Shown: positions 1 through 6,664, counted from the stretch's first letter. The stretch is 7,802 bases of DNA from Saprospiraceae bacterium (GCA_029262975.1 JAJCYJ010000022.1:1-7802), one strand, 5' to 3'. The notes: generated by a model not told the origin, from the letters alone. Program-made: numbers and translations.

Positions 1-756
1 ATTGCTGCCATCGGCGTCCATTATATATATTTCAGGCCTCGTGTCGTCCATAGAAGTAACATACACGATCTTAGAATTATTATAAGACCACGAAGGGCAG
101 AAGTTATGGTTGCTCCAATTGGTAAGTCTTGATCCGTCTCCTTGATGGATATTTATCTTGTAGATTTCATCAACTTGATTGTCTGTGTCCTTTCTGGAAA
201 AATAGACTATGTATTTGCTATCCTTTGACCACATTGGATAATTGTTTCTTTTATTATTATTTGTCAATTTCCTTAAAAATTTACCTTTTTTATCTAATAA
301 GACAATATTGCTTTTGTCTTCTGTCTCTTTTAAAGTGGCAGCTATATTTTTTCCATTGGGTGCATAGCTTGCAAACAATAAGTTTCCGGCTATCTCATTA
401 TGAGATACTTGTTTTATTTTTTTATTTTTGAGATCTATCGTATACAATTCATTTAGCCCATTTCGATCCGACTCAAACAATATTTTTGCACCTCCCGGGT
501 GCCAGGTAGGTCTCCTGTCATTGCTGCTCTCTGTTGTTATTTTATCCTGAATTTTAGAATTCAAATCCATTATATAAATATTCCATTTTCCGTCACGGTC
601 AGACTCAAATACAATTTTATTTCCATCAGGTGCATATGAGGCATATCTGTCATTAAATGTATTTTTTGTAAGACAAGATTCTTTTAGTAGTTCTATTTGT
701 GCTGAAATAGGTGGTAGCCATAAAAATATGAAGAGGATAAGTAAGTACCTATACAT
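1..756 (-). CDS. Secreted TolB/PD40-type beta-propeller protein (C-terminus beyond the window)
   Basis: The minus strand is open from an ATG at 756-754 to the left edge, giving the first 252 residues of a longer protein. Residues 1-20 form a signal peptide: MYRY, a hydrophobic stretch LLILFIFLWLPP, then ISAQ as a likely cleavage site, so the product is exported; this also supports the chosen start. The mature part shows five PD40/TolB-like blades at about residues 37-64, 81-108, 129-155, 173-203 and 220-247. Each carries a motif like YAPDGNKIVFESDRDG or WHPGGAKILFESDRNG followed by a strand ending in YIMD or LYTID. Such propellers bind proteins or peptidoglycan-associated partners (TolB), or are the N-terminal part of prolyl-oligopeptidase-like enzymes. 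Without the C-terminus these cannot be told apart, so no symbol is given. The gene faces away from the slipin and is separated from it by a repeat-rich spacer. Confidence 0.9.
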   Translation of the reverse strand, partial: MYRYLLILFIFLWLPPISAQIELLKESCLTKNTFNDRYASYAPDGNKIVFESDRDGKWNIYIMDLNSKIQDKITTESSNDRRPTWHPGGAKILFESDRNGLNELYTIDLKNKKIKQVSHNEIAGNLLFASYAPNGKNIAATLKETEDKSNIVLLDKKGKFLRKLTNNNKRNNYPMWSKDSKYIVYFSRKDTDNQVDEIYKINIHQGDGSRLTNWSNHNFCPSWSYNNSKIVYVTSMDDTRPEIYIMDADGSN

Positions 757-861
757 AATCTGTATTATTTTAAGCAAATATATAATGAACGAATGATCCC
801 GCTATTCAACTGGACTCGAAAGGAGAGGAGGCGTTAGGCATTAGTCCGAGGACAATGACTT

Positions 862-899
862 AATTGACAATTGATAATTGATAATTGATAATAATTGAG
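862..899. repeat. 7-bp tandem repeat, consensus AATTGAT
   Basis: Units are AATTGAC (862-868), AATTGAT (869-875), AATTGAT (876-882) and AATTGAT (883-889). After three extra bases comes AATTGAG (893-899). The array is AT-only apart from one G per unit and the variant last base. It lies between genes in a spacer with other simple repeats. It could be a slippage-prone intergenic repeat or a bent, easily melted segment; no function can be read from it. Confidence 0.8.
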
Positions 900-960
900 T
901 GGAGGCAGAAGCCCTTGTAGGATGCATAGTTTTAGCAAATCCTCCGACCTGCGGCCACCT

Positions 961-979
961 TCCCGCGAAAGGCGCGGGA
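961..979. repeat. GC-rich REP-like hairpin
   Basis: A 7-bp perfect stem (TCCCGCG at 961-967, CGCGGGA at 973-979) closes a 5-base loop AAAGG. It is far more GC-rich than its surroundings. It is not followed by a T-run on either strand, so it is not an intrinsic terminator. Its position in a spacer with tandem repeats suggests a REP-like intergenic element. Confidence 0.6.
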
Positions 980-1073
980 CAGGCTCTTTTAAAAGGAGGA
1001 CATTTTCGATTTTGCACAATTCAAGGCACTTAGGAACATAAGCACATTAATACCGAACTCCTTTCTTCAACCC

Positions 1074-1109
1074 AATAAACTTACTAAACTCATCAAACCT
1101 ATTAAACCC
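1074..1109. repeat. Degenerate 9-bp-period repeat, 4 units
   Basis: Four consecutive 9-mers occupy 1074-1109: AATAAACTT, ACTAAACTC, ATCAAACCT and ATTAAACCC. In another phase the consensus is AAACCTACT. The array is preceded by TTCAACC (1066-1072) and ends exactly at the base before the slipin stop codon (minus strand, 1112-1110). A second array of the same consensus and the same TTCAACC leader lies at 3215-3250, so this is a dispersed intergenic repeat family rather than local chance. Confidence 0.65.
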
Positions 1110-1844
1110 TCAATTCTTATTTCTCGGCAAAGCTTCTTCGGGAAATGGAAATATGATCGTCGAATTCTTTTCTGCTGCGATATTGGCTAAAGTTTGATAG
1201 AGACGAAGTTTAATAGCTGAGGGAGATTGATCTATTAATTTTCCAGCTTCGAGTAATTTCCCAGCTGCTTGTTCTTCGGCTAAAGCGAGAATGATTCGGG
1301 CTCTTCTTGACCGCTCTGCTTCGGCCTGGTTGGCCATCATACGTCTCATGTTTTCTGGCAACTGTATGTCTTTGATTTTTACATCGATGATTTCTATTCC
1401 CCAGTCTTTGGTTTCAACTTCAACAATTTGTTTGATATTTTTTCCCATCTCTTCGCGTTTTGACAAGATGGTATCAAGTTCTACTTTCCCACAGACATCC
1501 CGTAATGCAGCTTGGGCTAATTGTGTAATGGCGAAGGAGAATTCTTCCACTTCAAGCACTGCTTTTTCCGGATCACTGACTTTGAAAAAGACGACACCGT
1601 CAATACTGCATGGGACATTATCTTCCGTCATCACTTCTTGTGACAATATATTGATGGTAATAACCCTTATGTCAACAATTTGAATGGTATCCACGAGTGG
1701 AATTATCCATTTCAATCCAGGTCCAAGGGTCTTGTTGTATTTTCCAAAGCGAAATTTAAGTGCCCTTTTGTATTCGAATATAATTCGTATTCCGCTAAAT
1801 ATGAATAGAAATAATACGATTGCTCCTATGAATAATGGATTCAT
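1110..1844 (-). CDS. Slipin / stomatin-like SPFH (band 7) membrane protein
   Basis: The 244-residue product begins with a hydrophobic anchor (residues 3-22, PLFIGAIVLFLFIFSGIRII). A band 7/SPFH domain follows: FRFGKYNKTLGPGLKWIIPLVD (about 31-52, the usual Gly-Pro-Gly turn and conserved Pro), then VDIRVITINILSQEVMTEDNVPCSIDGVVFFKV (57-89). A helical stretch rich in Ala and Glu (170-200) and a short C-terminal strand (229-235) match stomatin/slipin length and layout. These proteins oligomerise at the inner membrane and scaffold membrane microdomains or proteases. I chose the ATG at 1844-1842 because the anchor starts directly after it. A GTG at 1889 would add 15 residues (LNIGQVYFIIKNKK) not expected in the family. 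No NfeD/ClpP-class partner gene is adjacent, so it appears to be a single-gene unit. The stop is TGA at 1112-1110. Confidence 0.9.
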   Translation of the reverse strand: MNPLFIGAIVLFLFIFSGIRIIFEYKRALKFRFGKYNKTLGPGLKWIIPLVDTIQIVDIRVITINILSQEVMTEDNVPCSIDGVVFFKVSDPEKAVLEVEEFSFAITQLAQAALRDVCGKVELDTILSKREEMGKNIKQIVEVETKDWGIEIIDVKIKDIQLPENMRRMMANQAEAERSRRARIILALAEEQAAGKLLEAGKLIDQSPSAIKLRLYQTLANIAAEKNSTIIFPFPEEALPRNKN

Positions 1845-1887
1845 TTTTTTGTTTTTTATAATGAAATAAACTTGTCCAATGTTTAAC

Positions 1888-1900
1888 ACATTTAAAATGT
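1888..1900. promoter_or_regulatory. 13-bp palindrome upstream of the slipin gene
   Basis: ACATTT-A-AAATGT is a perfect 6-1-6 inverted repeat. It lies 44-56 bp upstream of the slipin ATG (1844), a usual position for an operator or promoter-overlapping site. On the minus strand TACATTTT (1902-1895) overlaps it and resembles a Bacteroidota -7 element (TAnnTTTG) with one mismatch. No regulator can be assigned, and short AT-rich palindromes do arise by chance. Confidence 0.35.
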
Positions 1901-1988
1901 ATCAAGATTGGATGTGTGGTTATACAGACTTCAAGGTCCATCTCAAACGTAGATACGAATACTTTGTGATAACGCATCAATTTACAAC

Positions 1989-2003
1989 ATTCTAAATTAG
2001 AAT
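1989..2003. promoter_or_regulatory. 15-bp palindrome ATTCTAA-A-TTAGAAT, copy 1
   Basis: This is a perfect 7-1-7 inverted repeat. It sits about 150 bp upstream of the slipin start and about 180 bp upstream of the first isomerase-like gene. The 12-mer ACATTCTAAATT that includes its left arm (1987-1998) recurs at 7628-7639 inside a 16-bp palindrome with the same arms. A repeated symmetric site between genes is best explained as a shared operator. The 7-1-7 geometry is the one used by Fur/PerR-type dimers, but this sequence is not a canonical Fur or PerR box and the regulator is unknown. Confidence 0.5.
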
Positions 2004-2179
2004 GAATGAAAGTTTTTGGGATATGAACATTCAAAGCTTGTGTTTATCTATATTGCCGGTAACCTGGTCAAAAGATAAATGCATATCAATTTTGCCTATT
2101 CAATCCCTTAATAATTCCAGATTCTTAGAAGGATTTCTCTATTTTCGGACATTCGAAAAGTATATCTTATAAGCATCGT

Positions 2180-3133
2180 ATGAAAAGACGTGAATATTTA
2201 GGGCATTTAAGTGTAATGGCGACCAGTGTGTTGTTACCTCTAAGTTTTAAACTAGATTATATGAAACAAAAAGATAATTTAGGCATACAATTGTTTTCAT
2301 TACCAAAGCTATTGGAGGATGATTTTCGTGGAGCTTTGGAATTGTTAGCCAAAATGGGTTATACAGAATTGGAATTATTTGGCCCTTACTTATTCAGCGC
2401 AGAGGAGGCTAAAGAAAGTTGGAGTGCTATTACGCCCATGTTAGGTTTTAGTGGAAGTGGTTACTTTGGTCACACACAAGACGAAGTATTAGATATTCTT
2501 CAAGAATTTGACTTCCAGGTACCGTCGATGCATACGGACTTGGCCTCCCTCAGAACAAAGATGCCTGAATTGGGCGAGGCAGCCCGGACTCTCGGGTGCA
2601 CATATGTTACCTTGCCCGCTATTCCACCAGAAGAAAGAGGGACCCTCGATGATTACAGAAGGATCGCAGAAGAGTTTAATAACATTGGTGCCGCTGCTAA
2701 CAAAGAAGGCATAAAATTTGGCTACCACAATCACGGCTATGGCCTTCAGGAGATTGATGGTGTTATACCATTGAATTTGATAATAGAAAATACAGATTCT
2801 GATAAGGTACATCTAGAAATGGATATTTATTGGACGACAGCTGGGGGCGCTGATCCGGTGGCCTATTTAGACGCTTTTCCTGGCAGGTACCATCTGATGC
2901 ATTTAAAAGATATGAAGAAAAAGGTACGTTTTGCCGGTGATGGTGGAGATCCTGCCCAATGGATAGAATTATTTCCATATATGACAACTGCCGGTGATGG
3001 TGTTTTAGATATTCCGTCTATAATTACAAAAGCTAAATCTTCTGGCGTTCGGCACTTCTTTGTGGAACAAGATATGGTAGCTGCCCCTGAAATTGCATTG
3101 AAAAGAAGCTTTGACTATCTTGCTAAAATATGA
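2180..3133 (+). CDS. Exported sugar isomerase/epimerase-like TIM-barrel protein (xylose isomerase-like / AP endonuclease 2 fold)
   Basis: This 317-residue protein has a twin-arginine-type leader (KRREYLGHLS, residues 2-11, then a short weakly hydrophobic stretch to about 22), so it is probably exported folded by Tat or held at the membrane. From about residue 32 it is a xylose-isomerase-like TIM barrel: NLGIQLFSLP (33-42), YTELELFGPY (61-70), GYHNHGYG (181-188), HLEMDIYWTTAGGADP (211-226), YHLMHLKDM (237-245) and FFVEQD (293-298). D215, H241 and E296 are candidates for the divalent metal site. The family includes inosose dehydratases, keto-sugar epimerases and 3-keto-glycoside-processing enzymes. 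The glutamate often found just after YHNH (as in YHNHxxE) is replaced here (GYGLQ), so the exact reaction is open. The next plus-strand gene encodes a second, distinct member, but a 146-bp repeat-bearing gap argues against tight coupling. Confidence 0.87.
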   Translation: MKRREYLGHLSVMATSVLLPLSFKLDYMKQKDNLGIQLFSLPKLLEDDFRGALELLAKMGYTELELFGPYLFSAEEAKESWSAITPMLGFSGSGYFGHTQDEVLDILQEFDFQVPSMHTDLASLRTKMPELGEAARTLGCTYVTLPAIPPEERGTLDDYRRIAEEFNNIGAAANKEGIKFGYHNHGYGLQEIDGVIPLNLIIENTDSDKVHLEMDIYWTTAGGADPVAYLDAFPGRYHLMHLKDMKKKVRFAGDGGDPAQWIELFPYMTTAGDGVLDIPSIITKAKSSGVRHFFVEQDMVAAPEIALKRSFDYLAKI

Positions 3134-3150
3134 GGCTATGTTAACGCAAG

Positions 3151-3208
3151 TTCAAGAATCAAGTCGAAGCGGAGCGGAGATCCCCGAGCATCGGGATTCA
3201 AGAATCAA
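3151..3208. repeat. 12-bp direct repeats flanking a small GC hairpin
   Basis: TTCAAGAATCAA occurs at 3151-3162 and again at 3197-3208. Between them lies a hairpin, CCCGA (3183-3187), loop GCA, TCGGG (3191-3195), which an outer A-T pair set can extend around a bulged C at 3182. Together with the 9-bp array that follows, this resembles the hairpin-plus-array arrangement at 961-1109. It is not followed by a T-run, so it is not a clear terminator for the upstream gene. Confidence 0.6.
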
Positions 3209-3214
3209 ATTCAA

Positions 3215-3250
3215 CCTACTATACCTACTATACCTACTAAACCCCTTAAA
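3215..3250. repeat. 9-bp-period repeat (CCTACTATA type), 4 units
   Basis: Units are CCTACTATA (3215-3223), CCTACTATA (3224-3232), CCTACTAAA (3233-3241) and CCCCTTAAA (3242-3250). The array is preceded by TTCAACC (3210-3216), exactly as for the array at 1074-1109, and shares the phase-shifted consensus AAACCTACT. It ends about 30 bp before the start codon of the second isomerase-like gene, so it would lie in the promoter or 5' leader of that gene. Confidence 0.7.
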
Positions 3251-3279
3251 CCATTCTATAAAAATTAAAGTAAATAAAT

Positions 3280-4326
3280 ATGAACAGACGAAAAACGATA
3301 AAGCGCATTGGGACAGGACTTGCCATGACCGGAATTTTTGGAATTTCCAATTCTGTGTTAGGGAGCCCGGGCAAATATAAGACTACAACATCGTCAAATA
3401 GTGCTGCTCTGAATTTTGATAAAAAACCTTTTTTTAAAATTTCTCTTGCCCAATGGTCTTTACACAAATCCTTCTTTGGGGATATACTAAAAAATGGCTT
3501 TGGTCCATTCGTCAAGGCATTACAAACTGACCCTGATTCACTATTGCAAGGAGAGTTGGATCCTATGGATTTTCCGACAATTGCAAAAAGGAAATTTGGA
3601 ATTGATGCTGTAGAATTTGTAAACACTTTTTATTTTACAAAGGCGAGAAACATGAAATATTTGAAGGAATTAAAGGATCGATGTGATAGTGAAGGAGTAA
3701 AAGCTGTTCTCATCATGTGTGATGCGCTCGGAGACCTTGGCAATTTAAACAATGAAAAAAGAAAAGAGGCAGTAATCAATCATCAACCCTGGGTTGACGC
3801 GGCCAATTATTTGGGTTGTCATGCCATAAGAGTAAATGCAGCTGGAGAGGGTACTGCTCATGAAGTAAAATCTGCAGCAGTGGACGGGCTTGGATCACTC
3901 ACCGAATATGGAGCCCAGAATGATATAAGTATAATTGTAGAAAATCATGGTGGCCATTCTTCTAATGGTCAATGGCTGGCATCAGTGATGAAAGAAGTAA
4001 ATAATTCTTATTGTGGTACGCTACCGGACTTTGGTAATTTCTGTATTGAAAGAGGGGCAGATTATCAATGTATCAAAGAGTATGACCCTTACCAGGGAGT
4101 AAAAGAGTTGATGCCCTATGCCAAGGGAGTCAGTGCTAAAACGCACAACTTTGACAGTGATGGGAATGAAACGACAATTGATTATTTGAAAATGCTAAAA
4201 ATTGTAAAAGACGCTGGTTATACGGGTTATATTGACGTCGAATATGAGGGACCGGTTCTTTCGGAACCTGAAGGAATAATGGCAACCAAAAAATTACTCG
4301 AACGTATAGGAAGTAAATTGGCATAG
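3280..4326 (+). CDS. Exported sugar isomerase/epimerase-like TIM-barrel protein, second type
   Basis: This 348-residue product starts with a Tat-type leader (NRRKTIKRIG, then GLAMTGIFGISNSVLG; likely cleavage after about residue 28). A low-complexity TTTSSNSAA linker precedes the barrel, which starts with FFKISLAQWSLHKSFF (51-66). Motifs of the xylose-isomerase-like superfamily follow: GIDAVEFVNTFY (107-118), SIIVENHGGHSSNG (217-230), CGTLPDFGNFCIE (245-257), GVSAKTHNFD (283-292) and YIDVEYEG (317-324). E221, D250, H289 and E321 are the likely metal and catalytic ligands. It differs in length and motifs from the 2180-3133 protein, so the two are distant homologues rather than a recent duplication. 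Such proteins are common in Bacteroidota polysaccharide or cyclitol catabolism, but no hydrolase or transporter is in view to name a substrate. It ends TAG, 43 bp from the convergent ligase gene, with no hairpin terminator between them. Confidence 0.87.
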   Translation: MNRRKTIKRIGTGLAMTGIFGISNSVLGSPGKYKTTTSSNSAALNFDKKPFFKISLAQWSLHKSFFGDILKNGFGPFVKALQTDPDSLLQGELDPMDFPTIAKRKFGIDAVEFVNTFYFTKARNMKYLKELKDRCDSEGVKAVLIMCDALGDLGNLNNEKRKEAVINHQPWVDAANYLGCHAIRVNAAGEGTAHEVKSAAVDGLGSLTEYGAQNDISIIVENHGGHSSNGQWLASVMKEVNNSYCGTLPDFGNFCIERGADYQCIKEYDPYQGVKELMPYAKGVSAKTHNFDSDGNETTIDYLKMLKIVKDAGYTGYIDVEYEGPVLSEPEGIMATKKLLERIGSKLA

Positions 4327-4369
4327 TAAGATGAAACTTGCATATGACCATTCATGATTTCAATTAGAA

Positions 4370-6226
4370 TTATGTAAAATCTCTCAGTGTGATTATGCCA
4401 ACTAATTTAAATTTGTATACTACCGGTAACCCACTGATCTGATTTGTACGGAGCATTGCCTCTGCATCTTTCAGCGCATCATCGGCCTGGATCGTTATAA
4501 AGTCTTCCATCATTACATCCCTCGCAAGCAGGTCATTATTTTGGTCATTTTTAGATAATCTGGTGAGCATACCATCTGTAATCATCCCTACAAGATTTCC
4601 TTCTATATCCTCGACTGGGAGATGATGTATGTTATTCCATTGGAATATACTCATCGCTAAAGCTAAGCTGTCATCTTCGTTAACTGAGAAGATATCTGTA
4701 CTCATGAGCTCTTCTACCGTTGTTTTTTGATAGGGAATTGGATGTATTTTAGAACCGATTTTATCCCAGGTATGTACGGCTAAGTTTTCATTTTGGTATA
4801 GAGTCATGCTTTTTGCAATCCTTCTTTCGGCAGTAGGTCTGCCATGTACATCAGACAGTAATCGAAAGTTTTTAACGATCCAGTCAGCACCGGTTTGTTC
4901 CACTAATACTCTTTTTTCGATTATAGATAGATACTTGTCAATATCTTCAGGGGAGACTTTTGCACGGGCTAATCCTTCTTTTGCCAGGGGCAGTAAAGTG
5001 TCAAGTATGAGCCATTTTGCAGGAATATTTTTACCATACCACTCGAACACAGAATTCAGCCCTGTTCGAGCGGCTTTTATAAAGTTGTTTTTTGCATTTC
5101 TAAAATCAACCTTTTTCCAAAATTCTGGCCCCTCAACAGGAGTAGCATTCATGAGTCCTGTCCAAAAAGCAAAATTTGCTATCTCATCAATTGCGCTGGG
5201 TCCGGAAGGCAGATACCGGCATTCTATACGGAGATGTGGTTTATCTTTAGAATGCCCGTAGCACAGCCGATTCCAGGTGTAGGTAGTGCCATTATGTAAC
5301 CTGATAGCACGAAGATCAGGGATGTTACCATTTTTCAACATATCAGGTGCGTCTTCTAATTGATCAGAAGTAATAATTAAAGGAAATCTCATAATATCAT
5401 TCTTCCATAGCTCTGCTGGAGAATTATGTAACCAGTCATTACCAAAATAAACCCGAGGTAATTTTTTCCTTAAATATTTTTGCGCACTTCGTGTATCCAG
5501 ACTTTGCTTAAAGAGTGCAATTCGAGTCTCTGCCCATAGTTCATTTCCAAAAAGGATAGGAGAATTAACACATGCAGAGAGTACTGGCCCAGCTATCATC
5601 TGTGCCCAATTATGCTTTTGTACGAATTCATCAGGATTGATCTGTAAATGCAATTGAAAACTGGTATTACAAGCTTCGAAGAGTACTGAATCCAATGACA
5701 TAATTACCTCATCTACACCTTGAAGATATATTTCAAATTGGGTACCCCTTAGATCTGAGAGTGCCTGGCTCAATGTTTTATATCGAGGCTCGGGCGTCAT
5801 ATGTTCGAATTGTAAATGCCTGTATTTTAATGTAGGTAGAATACCAGCCATTAATATATGAGCGCCCATTTTATCGGCTTCGCGTCGTCCTTTATCTAAC
5901 AGATCTAATAGTGACGATTCCACTTCTCGGAAGCAATTGTTTTTGAGAGCAAAAGGATCAAGATTAATTTCCAAATTATAGAGCGCCAGTTCGTTGGTAA
6001 AATGAGGATCATTAATTTGCTTCAATAGATCAAGAGCCCTGGTGGAAGGATCATATTTTTGATCTACGAGACAAAGTTCCTGTTCAGCTCCTATCTTGGC
6101 GGGCCCTATATCAATGAGACCGGAAAGAAGCATTTGTTCGAATGCTTCTATATCCCTTAGGGCGTATTTATACATTTTACTTCGATCACGGGCATCTGTA
6201 ATTTTTCTTACTCGAAAATCTCCCAT
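4370..6226 (-). CDS. Glutamate-cysteine ligase (GCS2)-like carboxylate-amine ligase fused to a C-terminal CBS pair
   Basis: The 618-residue protein has two parts. Residues about 20-480 look like the GCS2/YbdK-type carboxylate-amine ligase fold: IGAEQELCLVD (45-55, the acidic ExE motif of the active site), YNLEINLDP (83-91), CNTSFQLHLQINP (186-198), ELWAETRIALF (229-239) and HLRIECRYLPSGPS (331-344, with R333, E335 and R337 fitting substrate/ATP contacts). Residues 504-618 are two CBS motifs: VEELMSTDIFSV to LVGMIT, and ARDVMMEDFITI to LVGIITLRD. The family joins an amino group to the gamma-carboxylate of glutamate or a similar acid using ATP; CBS pairs usually bind adenine nucleotides and regulate the enzyme. 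CBS-1 lacks the usual ribose-contacting Asp (GMITDGML, 547-554), while CBS-2 keeps it (GIITLRD, D616). The chain stops right after CBS-2 without its usual last helix. The ATG directly follows the TAA of the upstream CBS gene, implying translational coupling. The true substrate is unknown. Confidence 0.85.
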   Translation of the reverse strand: MGDFRVRKITDARDRSKMYKYALRDIEAFEQMLLSGLIDIGPAKIGAEQELCLVDQKYDPSTRALDLLKQINDPHFTNELALYNLEINLDPFALKNNCFREVESSLLDLLDKGRREADKMGAHILMAGILPTLKYRHLQFEHMTPEPRYKTLSQALSDLRGTQFEIYLQGVDEVIMSLDSVLFEACNTSFQLHLQINPDEFVQKHNWAQMIAGPVLSACVNSPILFGNELWAETRIALFKQSLDTRSAQKYLRKKLPRVYFGNDWLHNSPAELWKNDIMRFPLIITSDQLEDAPDMLKNGNIPDLRAIRLHNGTTYTWNRLCYGHSKDKPHLRIECRYLPSGPSAIDEIANFAFWTGLMNATPVEGPEFWKKVDFRNAKNNFIKAARTGLNSVFEWYGKNIPAKWLILDTLLPLAKEGLARAKVSPEDIDKYLSIIEKRVLVEQTGADWIVKNFRLLSDVHGRPTAERRIAKSMTLYQNENLAVHTWDKIGSKIHPIPYQKTTVEELMSTDIFSVNEDDSLALAMSIFQWNNIHHLPVEDIEGNLVGMITDGMLTRLSKNDQNNDLLARDVMMEDFITIQADDALKDAEAMLRTNQISGLPVVYKFKLVGIITLRDFT

Positions 6227-6664
6227 TTAGTGTTTAATTTTTTCAAAAAAATAATTCAGGATATCAAGTGGAGTGACAATTCCTGCCAACCTGGAATTAT
6301 GTACTATTGGCAGCGCCCGGAATTTATTTTCTTTGAATATGTGGTATGCCTTACGTATTGAATCTTCGGGTGATAATTCTACAACGACCTTAGTCATGAC
6401 ATCCCTGACCCAAGTAGATCTAAAGAAAACAGTATCATACTCCTCTTTTGATGGATTTTTGAAAAGGGAAGCCCCTGTTTTCATTCGATCGATATCTGTC
6501 AGACTTAAAATGCCTGCAAGTGAACCATCATTTTCTACTACTGGAATGTGATGGAATGAGCTACGGTCAAAGATTTGGGCTGCTTCGGATACAATGGCAT
6601 TAACATTAATAGTAATGAGATCTGTCGTCATGATTTTTCCAACTGTAGTATCCGGCATATGCAT
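6227..6664 (-). CDS. Stand-alone CBS-pair protein, coupled to the ligase-CBS gene
   Basis: This 145-residue cytoplasmic protein consists almost entirely of one CBS pair (Bateman module). CBS-1 spans about 5-60 (VGKIMTTDLITINV ... FHHIPVV ... LAGILSLTDIDR) and CBS-2 about 84-140 (VRDVMTKVVVELSP ... FRALPIV ... LAGIVTPLDIL). Both have the S/T-x-x-D nucleotide-contact motif (S54-D57 and T131-D134), so it is expected to bind AMP/ADP/ATP or a related ligand. It resembles the CBS pair fused to the downstream ligase and the protein at 6850-7266, so the three look like paralogues. The stop codon TAA (6229-6227) is followed at once by the ATG of the ligase gene. It may bind the ligase's own CBS pair or act as a separate sensor. 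An ATG at codon 3 (6658) is an alternative start; neither has a clear Shine-Dalgarno sequence. Confidence 0.88.
   Translation of the reverse strand: MHMPDTTVGKIMTTDLITINVNAIVSEAAQIFDRSSFHHIPVVENDGSLAGILSLTDIDRMKTGASLFKNPSKEEYDTVFFRSTWVRDVMTKVVVELSPEDSIRKAYHIFKENKFRALPIVHNSRLAGIVTPLDILNYFFEKIKH

Larger units (their letters stand above)
757..1109. other. Non-coding, repeat-rich spacer between the propeller gene and the slipin gene
   Basis: This 353-bp gap holds no credible gene. It lies upstream of the propeller gene and downstream of the slipin gene, which both read on the minus strand. It contains, in order, a 7-bp tandem repeat (862-899), a GC-rich hairpin (961-979) and a 9-bp-period repeat (1074-1109). 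A 61-codon minus-strand frame across it (834-1019) simply translates the repeats and hairpin. The promoter of the propeller gene should lie near 757-800, but I see no convincing -33/-7 Bacteroidota pair there. Confidence 0.7.
1845..2179. other. Divergent intergenic region: slipin (minus) / TIM-barrel isomerase (plus)
   Basis: This 335-bp gap must carry the promoters of the slipin gene and the first isomerase-like gene. It contains two symmetric sites (1888-1900 and 1989-2003, listed separately) and no credible gene. A minus-strand frame at 1795-2034 is a shadow that runs into the slipin start. Upstream of the isomerase ATG, TATTTTCG (near 2141-2148) resembles a Bacteroidota -7 element with one mismatch, but no TTG lies at the expected distance, so I do not call a promoter. 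Confidence 0.6.

Noticed and set aside
129..431. 100-codon plus-strand open frame
   Set aside because: It is antisense to the propeller gene, whose minus-strand frame has a signal peptide and five PD40 blades; this frame is a low-complexity Phe/Leu/Tyr-rich shadow.
834..1019. 61-codon minus-strand open frame
   Set aside because: It translates the heptamer repeat (YYQLSIINCQLS) and the GC hairpin (PVPRLSREGG); typical spurious frame in repeat-rich spacers.
1291..1683. 130-codon plus-strand open frame
   Set aside because: Shadow antisense to the slipin SPFH domain; no recognisable motif.
1110..1889. Longer slipin starting at GTG 1889
   Set aside because: The membrane anchor begins right after the ATG at 1844; the added 15 residues do not fit the family and would cover the 13-bp palindrome upstream of the gene.
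2489..2812. 107-codon minus-strand open frame
   Set aside because: Antisense to the first TIM-barrel gene, which carries clear family motifs through this stretch.
4327..4369. Bidirectional terminator between the convergent isomerase and ligase genes
   Set aside because: I looked for a hairpin in the 43-bp gap and found no stem of useful length.
4806..5261. 151-codon plus-strand open frame
   Set aside because: Shadow antisense to the ligase domain, whose motifs run through this region.
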